From Dyadobacter soli (GTDB lineage Bacteria > Bacteroidota > Bacteroidia > Cytophagales > Spirosomataceae), in contig NZ_FNAN01000036.1 of assembly GCF_900101885.1 (NCBI RefSeq), positions 1 to 38,396 of the forward strand: a DNA stretch of 38,396 nt, given 5' to 3'. Positions 15,756-22,828 of the stretch are shown here, one piece after another. The position numbers and the translations under genes were made by a program. The number at the start of each line of letters is the position of its first letter. The stretch's first letter is position 1. A model generated the notes under the pieces. The model was not told the origin of the DNA and did not search any database. It worked only from the letters and a program-made list of their open reading frames with translations.

Positions 15756-17119
15756 AAGCTTTGCTGATCGTTTGCTTTTGCCTGGCACCATGGTGGGTTG
15801 CCGGGCAATACGCGCCATTTAAAATGCTCCGGTATGACGAGGACTATGCTTTTCTCAAAACCGATACAAGCCGGAATTTCTACCGCAAGTTGAAATTTAC
15901 GCCCTTGTCCAAAAACGGGGAAACCTATGTCAGTTTCGGGGGCGACGTCCGGTTTCAGTATTACCATGTCGTCAACGACGAATGGGGAGAGCAGCCCGAC
16001 AAGAACTACGGTTATGTGTTTTCGCGCTACCTCGGGCATGCCGATTTCCATGCCGGTCCGCATTTCCGGCTGTTCGGCGAGCTGCAAAGCGGCATGGCCA
16101 ACGCGAAAGCGAGTACCAGTCCGGCCGATGAAAACCCGCTGGATTTGCACCAGGCATTTTTCGATGTGAACCTGTTTCGGGGGAAAAGCCGTAACGTGGT
16201 ATTCAGGGTGGGACGGCAGGAGCTTTTGTATGGTTCGCAGCGGCTGATTTCCGTCCGGGAAGGCCCCAATAACCGCCATTCGTTTGATGGGGCGAAAGTC
16301 ATGTTTTCGGGGAAAAATGTCAAAACAGACCTGCTGTACTCGCATTATGTGGCTTCCAAAAAGGGTGTTTTTGACGACGGCTACAACAAAAACGTGAAGT
16401 TATGGGGCGCCTACAGCGTGTTCAACCAGGTTCCTGGTTTGCAGAATGTAGACCTGTACTATTTTGGTTTTGATAAAAAAATAAACAGCTACGACGACGG
16501 TAAGGGCAAGGAAATGCGGCATTCGGCAGGGACAAGGATCTGGGGCAAATCCCAGCGGTGGCGTTACGACCTGGAAGCCGTTTACCAATTCGGCGACTTC
16601 GCGGGTAAGTCCGTCCGGGCCTGGACGGCATCGGCCCACGTCGACTATATGCTGGATCACCTGGTGTTCGAGCCGGAACTGGGACTAAAAACGGAGCTCA
16701 TCAGCGGTGATAAGCGGCTGGGAGATAATCGGATGAACACGTTCAATCCATTATTTCCCCGGGGCGGTTACTTCGGGCTGGCCGCATTGGTCGGCCCTGC
16801 TAACCTGGTGGACGTGCATCCGTCCGTGACATTGAATTTTACCAGTAAATTCAATGTCGACTTCGACTACGACGTGTTTTGGCGATATAGCAGCCAGGAT
16901 GGCGTTTACGGCCCAAATGCCGCATTGATCTATCCGAGCTCCGGCATCAAGGATAAATTTATCGGGCATCAGTATGCGATGGTCGGAGAGTATGTAACCA
17001 GCCCGTTCCTGCATTTCGGCTGCGAGCTGACCTATTTTGTTACAGGTGATTTCCTGCGAAAAGCCGGGCCAGGCAAAAACCTGCTCTTTCTCTGCCTGAC
17101 GACGGAATTCAAGTTTTAA
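15752..17119 (+). CDS. Alginate-export-type outer-membrane beta-barrel porin
   Basis: A 455-residue protein with a signal peptide (about 1-18) and repeated amphipathic beta strands ending in an aromatic C-terminal residue (TEFKF), as expected of an outer-membrane barrel. Segments such as VSFGGDVRFQYY, FRLFGELQSG, FRVGRQELLYGSQRL and RDGPNNRHSFDG-like text match the alginate_exp family, whose members form selective channels and are not limited to alginate. The ATGA overlap with the amidohydrolase gene implies co-translation. It probably lets the pathway's substrate or product cross the outer membrane. Confidence 0.88.
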   Translation: MKALLIVCFCLAPWWVAGQYAPFKMLRYDEDYAFLKTDTSRNFYRKLKFTPLSKNGETYVSFGGDVRFQYYHVVNDEWGEQPDKNYGYVFSRYLGHADFHAGPHFRLFGELQSGMANAKASTSPADENPLDLHQAFFDVNLFRGKSRNVVFRVGRQELLYGSQRLISVREGPNNRHSFDGAKVMFSGKNVKTDLLYSHYVASKKGVFDDGYNKNVKLWGAYSVFNQVPGLQNVDLYYFGFDKKINSYDDGKGKEMRHSAGTRIWGKSQRWRYDLEAVYQFGDFAGKSVRAWTASAHVDYMLDHLVFEPELGLKTELISGDKRLGDNRMNTFNPLFPRGGYFGLAALVGPANLVDVHPSVTLNFTSKFNVDFDYDVFWRYSSQDGVYGPNAALIYPSSGIKDKFIGHQYAMVGEYVTSPFLHFGCELTYFVTGDFLRKAGPGKNLLFLCLTTEFKF

Positions 17120-17270
17120 TGTGAAACAAAGGATCGCTCGACAGGCGCGCCAGCAGCATTTAAAACAGGCAGGCGACCGCTTTTTTGCCAGGCCGTTTTG
17201 AAAGTTGTTCTCGCCATTTTATATTGGGATTATGCTTCGTGGATACATTTGCATTTTTCCGGACGTTAGG

Positions 17271-18605
17271 ATGTTTATCGTCGCGCTGCTGGCGATCATA
17301 TCGTGCAGTAGTGACAAGACTTCAATTCAGGGAGAGGATCTTGCTGTCTTAAAGCAAAAATATGGTGCACGCACGGTCAATTACTTTTATGAGACCGTTT
17401 TTCATGAAGATTTTGCGCGGAAAAATAATGACAATCTTCTGAAATGGACGGATGATCCTACCATCGCTATTAAAGGGCGTGCATCGAGAATGGATACGGC
17501 TTCCGTCCGGGAGGTGATAGCCGAAATCGATGCCCTTGGATTACCGGTGAAATGTCGGCTCGCCCAAGCTCCTGATAGCGGCGCGATACAGATATTTTTC
17601 GGAAACGTCGGTGAAGTAGCGTCATTTATAGGCTTTGAAGATTTGGATGCGATGGGCGTAGACACCAGTAGCAGTTTTGGATTTGCTAAGCCTGAGAGTT
17701 ACGAAGGTAGACTTATTAAGGCCCGGGTCGGAATTTATTTTAGTCCTAACGATACCACAGCGGCATCGCGCCGGGAAGTCGTGCTGGAAGAGATCGTTCA
17801 GACACTGGGTATATTCGGAGACAGTTACAGCTATCCATCCAGTCTGTTTTTTCAGAATTGGAATCCACAAAAGCGGTTTACCGATTTGGATAAACAAGTT
17901 CTGAGGCTTTTGTATGAACCAGCGATTTTGCCTAACTATTCACGGTTATCATTTGAAACGGACTTTGCGGATAACCTCTATGCGGTTAACTCCAACGAAA
18001 AGCTTCAAAAATACCTTCAGAATAGTTCATTGAATTCGCAGATGGCGAGGGATCTCGACGAGATATTCTCTGGCGACCTCTTGCTAAAACATCCTAAGGA
18101 AGTGAATGTCTTTCTGTTTGGGGCATTTAGTCGCCGGGATTCAGTTACTATCGCCGAGGCCTCGTCTGAACTTAGCAAGTTGTCTCCAAATTTGAAGATA
18201 GCGATCGGCTTGCACCACGCATCCGAACCCGACCATGGCATCGTCATATGCCTGGAAGAAAACAGGAAGCAGGAGCCAGCGGTTTTACAGAATGGCGAAA
18301 CAATTGCCGGAAAGAGCTGCATGTACCCAAAAATTATCAAGAGCAAGATTTTACTCTCGTTTAATCTCAGCGACCGAAGTGAAGGACTCCGCCAGCAAAG
18401 CCTTGTGAATTCGCTGTATTTCAGCCTGGTGCCCATTAAAATGACTAAGTCCAGAATTGACGAGCTATACACTCTGACAAATGGGCGAATTTCATTTTCC
18501 AGGCATTATGCTGACCTGCTTAGGATAGTTTATGCCAACGAACTTGTAGATGGGTACGATCGCAGGGAATTCTTAAAGATTAAATCCAATTTGGCTCTAC
18601 TCTAA
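17271..18605 (+). CDS. DUF2927-containing lipoprotein
   Basis: A 444-residue protein when started at ATG 17271, which opens a lipoprotein signal MFIVALLAIISC; the frame extends upstream to 17205 but without purpose. Residues about 50-225 fit DUF2927: a WTDDPTIAIKG opening, a middle strand region, then EEIVQTLGIFGDS and FTDLDKQVLRLLYEP, which resembles the EE..Q.LG...D and D...LR.LY pattern of that family. The rest, about 230-444, is not recognised. Codon use is more AT-rich than in the neighbouring catabolic genes, which may point to a separate origin. Its start lies about 150 bp after the porin stop. Function unknown. Confidence 0.78.
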   Translation: MFIVALLAIISCSSDKTSIQGEDLAVLKQKYGARTVNYFYETVFHEDFARKNNDNLLKWTDDPTIAIKGRASRMDTASVREVIAEIDALGLPVKCRLAQAPDSGAIQIFFGNVGEVASFIGFEDLDAMGVDTSSSFGFAKPESYEGRLIKARVGIYFSPNDTTAASRREVVLEEIVQTLGIFGDSYSYPSSLFFQNWNPQKRFTDLDKQVLRLLYEPAILPNYSRLSFETDFADNLYAVNSNEKLQKYLQNSSLNSQMARDLDEIFSGDLLLKHPKEVNVFLFGAFSRRDSVTIAEASSELSKLSPNLKIAIGLHHASEPDHGIVICLEENRKQEPAVLQNGETIAGKSCMYPKIIKSKILLSFNLSDRSEGLRQQSLVNSLYFSLVPIKMTKSRIDELYTLTNGRISFSRHYADLLRIVYANELVDGYDRREFLKIKSNLALL

Positions 18606-18799
18606 GTCACTATTCCAGCAATCCAGCACCTGGACTTAGCCGATCTGCTGGCCAGATAGCCAGTCAGTACGCAGATACTCGTCTTCCAAAGTGGATGATA
18701 GGATAGGACATAATATAAAGTAATCAAGGTTAGCACAGGTTTCCTTGTAGTTGAGGCACAAGATTTGTTACTTCGTTCAAATATCTAAAAACATTATTT

Positions 18800-19291
18800 A
18801 TGCATGCAGAAAAGGCTATTTTGGCGGGTGGGTGTTTCTGGGGCGTCCAGGAGCTGATCAGAGAATTGCCCGGCGTGCAGTCGACGGTTGTCGGGTACAC
18901 AGGGGGTGAGGTAGCCAACGCCACCTATCGCAACCACGGTTCACACGCCGAAGGGATTGAAATACATTTTGATCCGGACAAACTCAGTTACCGGGCTTTG
19001 TTGGAATACTTTTTTCAGATCCACGATCCTACGACGCGAAACCGGCAAGGGAACGACATCGGTACTTCTTACCGCTCAGCAATCTTTTATGTGAACGACC
19101 AGCAACGGGAAACGGCGCAGGCGCTTATCAGCGAAATGGAGGCTTCGGGCAAGTGGCCGGGAAAAATCGTCACCGAAGTGCTGCCGGAAACGGATTTTTG
19201 GAACGCCGAAGAAGAACACCAGGATTATCTTCGAAAGCATCCGGGCGGCTACACGTGCCACTTCGAAAGGCCGGAGTGGAAGCTGGGCTGA
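18800..19291 (+). CDS. msrA: Peptide-methionine (S)-S-oxide reductase MsrA
   Basis: A 163-residue enzyme of normal length. The catalytic motif GGCFWG places the active cysteine at C12. Further family signatures are GYTGGEVANATYRNHGSHAE and FFQIHDPTTRNRQGNDIGTSYRS. It repairs methionine-S-sulfoxide in proteins with thioredoxin as reductant, in the cytoplasm (no signal peptide). A C-terminal resolving cysteine is seen only in GGYTCHFE. The gene is preceded by 194 bp without recognised genes and followed by a VOC protein 63 bp later. Confidence 0.96.
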   Translation: MHAEKAILAGGCFWGVQELIRELPGVQSTVVGYTGGEVANATYRNHGSHAEGIEIHFDPDKLSYRALLEYFFQIHDPTTRNRQGNDIGTSYRSAIFYVNDQQRETAQALISEMEASGKWPGKIVTEVLPETDFWNAEEEHQDYLRKHPGGYTCHFERPEWKLG

Positions 19292-19354
19292 ATTTTGTTG
19301 GTATCCACGCTAACGATGTTTATACGTTTATAATCAAGCTCTCTTAAAAACGAT

Positions 19355-19756
19355 ATGAATATGGAATTTCCTGGTGCCGTGCCTGAGATACCCGTAAGCG
19401 ACCTGCCGAGGGCGCTTGCCTACTACAAAAACAATCTTGGCTTCGATGTTGATTGGGGTGAAGACGGTGGCGGGCTTGCGGGTATCTCAAGAGGGCAATG
19501 CAGGATGTTTCTCTCCGACCCGGCTTTTCGGACGCATTACCGCAATGCAGGACCGACCTTGGTGTGGCTTAATGTCGATAGCATCGAAGAGGTCAATGAG
19601 CTGTTCAGGCTTTGGAGTGCCCGCCAGACGATAATTGTTTCACCGCCCGAATCGAAACCATGGGGCCTGCATGAGTTCACAGTCGCTGATCCCGACGGTA
19701 ATCTGTTTCGGGTCTTTTACGACTTCGCAACCCCCGAACGGGAAGGCAATGAATGA
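19355..19756 (+). CDS. VOC-family protein (glyoxalase/bleomycin-resistance-like)
   Basis: A 133-residue vicinal-oxygen-chelate protein. The opening VPEIPVSDLPRALAYYKNNL and the closing PWGLHEFTVADPDGNLFRV are the two beta-alpha-beta-beta-beta half-signatures. Such proteins bind metals or hydrophobic drugs, and this one may sequester or modify a small toxin. The 3' end overlaps the start of the next gene by 8 bp, so it is co-translated with a sigma-54 activator. The real ligand is unknown. Confidence 0.9.
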   Translation: MNMEFPGAVPEIPVSDLPRALAYYKNNLGFDVDWGEDGGGLAGISRGQCRMFLSDPAFRTHYRNAGPTLVWLNVDSIEEVNELFRLWSARQTIIVSPPESKPWGLHEFTVADPDGNLFRVFYDFATPEREGNE

Positions 19757-21806
19757 CGAAATCCTGCCAAAGGAAAGTGAAAAGTCATTTCTGCTTGATT
19801 TCAGCAATGATATGACGGCTGTTAGGAGTAGGGAGGACCTGGCCGTGGTAGTCAGGAAGGCATTTCGAAAGCTTAATCCGGATGGTGGATATGTAATCCG
19901 AAAGATCAATTCGGACGGAAAAACGATGTCAGCCTACCTGCATGATACCGGCTCTGCCACATTTGATAAGCGTTTGTTAGAAAAGGTACTTGCCGAAAAA
20001 TACCCGATCCAAGACGGTATCCAAAACCGCATTGTGGAGAGCTACATTCCCCTGCTTTTCAATGTTCGCAGGGAACTGCAAAGGGGCTACGACCTATCTT
20101 ATCTGGACCTTTGGGAAAATATGGGTTTCCAAACGATGGTCGGTATTGCATTGCGCAATGGCGATGCGAATGTAGGCCTGCTTTTGCTGAGCATCAATGA
20201 AATCAATATCCCGATATTACAAGGCATCTGTTCGCAAATTGCGATCGCGATGGGCAACATTATGGCCAACGAGGAAATACTTCGCCGACAGGCCGAACAG
20301 CAGCTCATGCTCAAGTTTTCAAGTGACATTACTGGTGTCAAGGCTAAAGTGGAGCTTGATTATGTGATTTCGAATGTCTTGCAGGGCCTGTTCCGGACCC
20401 GGATCGCCGTTTTGTACTTGCTTGCGGAAGACCAGGTTACATTGCGGCCATACCTTTTCGACAGGCAGTTTTTTCAGGAAAATGAAGTTGCTGAACATGA
20501 AGAATTCTATTCTTTGAATATTAACGAGGAGCATGTAAGGCTGGTTTTTGAAAGCGGCCAGCCGGTCTTGCTCGACATTGATGAAAACCTGGAAGTGAAG
20601 TGTCTCAAACTGTCCATCCAGCGCGAGCAGCGTAGGCTTAACACCGTTTATGCATCCGCGCTAAGATTGGGTGATCAGAAGCTTGGGATGGTTTGGATGC
20701 TTGGAGATCACATTAGCGGGCCGCTTTTACAAGGCATCTGCGCGCAGATTTCAACCGCTGTTTCCAATGTGCTCTCCCACGAGCAAATCCTGCGTTTGAA
20801 AAAGCAGCTGGAAGATGAAAACGATTATCTCAAACAGCAGCTCAACACTAATTTTCAAGAAATCGTGGGCAGTGGCCAGGCCATGCAGCAGGTGTACAGG
20901 CTTATATCGCTGGTAGCGGAAAGCAACGCGACAGTGCTGCTACTCGGAGAGACAGGTACGGGAAAGGAGCTGATCGCGAGAGCCATCCACCATGCATCTG
21001 CCCGGAAAGAGAGGCTGATGATCAAGGTCAACTGCGCGGCTTTGCCGGCAAGCCTGATCGAAAGTGAATTGTTTGGCCATGAGCGCGGCGCATTCACGGG
21101 AGCCGTCGAGCGGCGCATCGGCAAGTTTGAACTGGCCAACGACAGCACGCTGTTTCTGGACGAGGTAGGAGAGATGCCGCTGGAAACACAGGCGAAGCTG
21201 CTGCGTGTTTTGCAGGAAAAAGAAATCGAGCGCGTGGGCGGGAAAACGACGATCAAACTGAATGTCCGGATCATCGCGGCCACTAACCGCGACCTGGAAG
21301 CGGAAGTGAAAGCGGGCCGGTTCCGTCCGGATTTGTATTATCGTTTGAATGTATTTCCTATTGAACTTCCGCCGCTTCGCGACCGCCGCGAAGATATCGA
21401 AAGCCTTACCGGATTCTTTCTGTCCAAATTCAGTAAAAGTATTGGCAAGAAAACCTTGAAGCTTTCAGCTAATGCATTACTACAATTGCAGGCCTATCGG
21501 TGGCCCGGCAATGTCCGCGAGCTCGAACACCTCATTGAGCGCTCGGTGATACTGGCCACCGAACCTATGATCCGCAAGTTTTTCCTGCCGCAGGCGAAAG
21601 GAGCAACTACCGATGTGCATGCAATGCAATCCGATTTGACACTGGAAGACGTCGAGCGCTTGCACATCATACAGGTATTACGCCGGTGCGGCGGCAAGAT
21701 TTCCGGCATCGGCGGAGCAGCGGAGATATTGGGCATTCCCGGGAATACGCTTCATTCCAAAATCCGTAAGCTCGGCATTTCCAAGGCGGATTACTACGCC
21801 CATTGA
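19749..21806 (+). CDS. Sigma-54-dependent activator with two GAF domains
   Basis: A 685-residue enhancer-binding protein. ATG 19749 was chosen because it begins the GAF homology and overlaps the VOC stop by 8 bp; the frame extends to 19635 through the VOC gene. Two GAF-like sensory domains (about 10-180 and 190-355) share the pattern ILQGICSQIAIA / LLQGICAQISTA, suggesting duplication. The AAA+ domain has GETGTGKE near residue 400, GAFTGA near 446 and LFLDEVGE near 470. A Fis-type helix-turn-helix ends the protein (AAEILGIPGNTLHSKIRKLG). There is no receiver domain, so it probably senses a small molecule directly. A sigma-54 promoter 131 bp downstream is its likely target. Confidence 0.94.
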   Translation: MNDEILPKESEKSFLLDFSNDMTAVRSREDLAVVVRKAFRKLNPDGGYVIRKINSDGKTMSAYLHDTGSATFDKRLLEKVLAEKYPIQDGIQNRIVESYIPLLFNVRRELQRGYDLSYLDLWENMGFQTMVGIALRNGDANVGLLLLSINEINIPILQGICSQIAIAMGNIMANEEILRRQAEQQLMLKFSSDITGVKAKVELDYVISNVLQGLFRTRIAVLYLLAEDQVTLRPYLFDRQFFQENEVAEHEEFYSLNINEEHVRLVFESGQPVLLDIDENLEVKCLKLSIQREQRRLNTVYASALRLGDQKLGMVWMLGDHISGPLLQGICAQISTAVSNVLSHEQILRLKKQLEDENDYLKQQLNTNFQEIVGSGQAMQQVYRLISLVAESNATVLLLGETGTGKELIARAIHHASARKERLMIKVNCAALPASLIESELFGHERGAFTGAVERRIGKFELANDSTLFLDEVGEMPLETQAKLLRVLQEKEIERVGGKTTIKLNVRIIAATNRDLEAEVKAGRFRPDLYYRLNVFPIELPPLRDRREDIESLTGFFLSKFSKSIGKKTLKLSANALLQLQAYRWPGNVRELEHLIERSVILATEPMIRKFFLPQAKGATTDVHAMQSDLTLEDVERLHIIQVLRRCGGKISGIGGAAEILGIPGNTLHSKIRKLGISKADYYAH

Positions 21807-21866
21807 GCGGCAGTAATCCGGCCCGGCGCTTCGTTTATTCATCAAATACGATGATACTTTTGATGG

Positions 21867-21886
21867 TTTCACTAAATATAGTGAAA
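21867..21886. promoter_or_regulatory. Candidate upstream activating sequence (palindrome)
   Basis: TTTCACTAAATATAGTGAAA is a perfect 8-bp inverted repeat with a 4-bp centre. It lies about 64 bp upstream of the -24 element of the sigma-54 promoter at 21938, within the usual distance for enhancer-binding protein sites, and 60 bp after the activator gene. Confidence 0.65.
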
Positions 21887-21937
21887 ACGAGTGGTGTTGT
21901 ATTTTGTTAAATATTTGATAATCATAATATTATATGA

Positions 21938-21954
21938 TTGGCATTGAAATGGCA
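21938..21954 (+). promoter_or_regulatory. Sigma-54 promoter (-24/-12)
   Basis: TTGGCATTGAAATGGCA has the invariant GG-N10-GC spacing (GG 21940-21941, GC 21952-21953), a full TTGGCA -24 box and a TGGCA -12 box (consensus TTGCA/T). Transcription would begin near 21965, leaving a short leader before ATG 22001. The pairing with an upstream sigma-54 activator gene and palindrome strengthens the call. Confidence 0.72.
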
Positions 21955-22000
21955 AGTGTGGGATCATTTGTACGATTCTAAACTTAGACATATCAATATC

Positions 22001-22741
22001 ATGAAAATTGTAGTTATCGGCGGTACGGGCTTGATCGGATCTAATGTGAGTGAAAAGCTGCGGGCATTGGGGCATCAGGTAATCGTTGCGTCCCCGTCTG
22101 CTGGTGTCAATGCATTGACTGGCGAAGGCCTTGCTGACGCCATGGAACATGCGGAGGTAGTGGTGGATCTTTCTAATTCCGCTTCTCCCGAAGAAAACAC
22201 TGCGATCAATTTTTTCCGTACAGCAGGTAAGAACCTGGCTGCGGCCGAAAAAGCAGCCGGGATTAAACACCACCTGGTACTCTCCATCGTAGGAATAGAC
22301 CGGGCATTGTACATCGGCTATCTGCGGGCCAAGAAAGAGCAGGAGGATATCATCAAGGAGTCCGGCATCCCATACACGATCATCCGCGCCACGCAGTTTC
22401 ACGAACATATTACGACCATTATAGCAGTTCAATCTGATGAGGAAGCCATCCACGTGTCAACGGTGGATTACCAGCCCATTGCGGTAGAAGACGTGGTTGT
22501 ACTGGTTACCCGGCTGGCGTTGGAAGCACCCAAAAATGCAACCGTGGAAATCGCAGGCCCCGACCTGGCGCCCATGAACGAGTTCGTAAGCCGGTATTTG
22601 TCTGTTAAGGGTGGAGAAAAGCCGGTGAAAGCGAACGACGACAGTAAGTATATGTTCTTTGAGATCCCCAAATCCCTTTTGGTGCCTCAGGGCGACTTTT
22701 ACCCTGGCAAAATCCGGTTTGGCGACTGGGTGAATGGGTAA
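22001..22741 (+). CDS. NmrA-like NAD(P)-binding reductase (atypical SDR)
   Basis: A 246-residue protein. The Rossmann motif IGGTGLIG (about residues 6-13) and the later segments SIVGIDRALY and YLRAKKEQEDIIKESGIPYTIIRATQFHE are typical of NmrA/HSCARG-like atypical SDRs. A YxxxK-type arrangement is present (YLRAK). It may be a reductase or a redox sensor. ATG 22001 was chosen; the frame extends to 21938, but that would begin inside the sigma-54 promoter. The preceding activator gene, palindrome and promoter suggest it is turned on when the GAF activator binds its ligand. Confidence 0.88.
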   Translation: MKIVVIGGTGLIGSNVSEKLRALGHQVIVASPSAGVNALTGEGLADAMEHAEVVVDLSNSASPEENTAINFFRTAGKNLAAAEKAAGIKHHLVLSIVGIDRALYIGYLRAKKEQEDIIKESGIPYTIIRATQFHEHITTIIAVQSDEEAIHVSTVDYQPIAVEDVVVLVTRLALEAPKNATVEIAGPDLAPMNEFVSRYLSVKGGEKPVKANDDSKYMFFEIPKSLLVPQGDFYPGKIRFGDWVNG

Positions 22742-22761
22742 TGACACCGATTAGTCCGACG

Positions 22762-22802
22762 GGCACCGATCACTGCTCAGAAAGAAAGCAGCGATCGGTG
22801 CC
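22762..22802. terminator. Hairpin between convergent genes, likely bidirectional terminator
   Basis: GGCACCGATC (22762-22771) and GATCGGTGCC (22793-22802) form a perfect 10-bp stem. It continues after one mismatch into a CTGCT/AGCAG stem with a 9-nt loop. It sits between the reductase (plus, ends 22741) and the BspA-like gene (minus, ends 22829). There is no long T run, so termination may be factor-assisted. Confidence 0.65.
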
Positions 22803-22828
22803 GGCAACTTCCTAATTGCGATAAAAAT

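Noticed and set aside
18641..18680. Small inverted repeat CTGGC/GCCAG after the DUF2927 gene as a terminator
   Set aside because: The stem is only 5 bp and there is no T run, so it is not better than chance.
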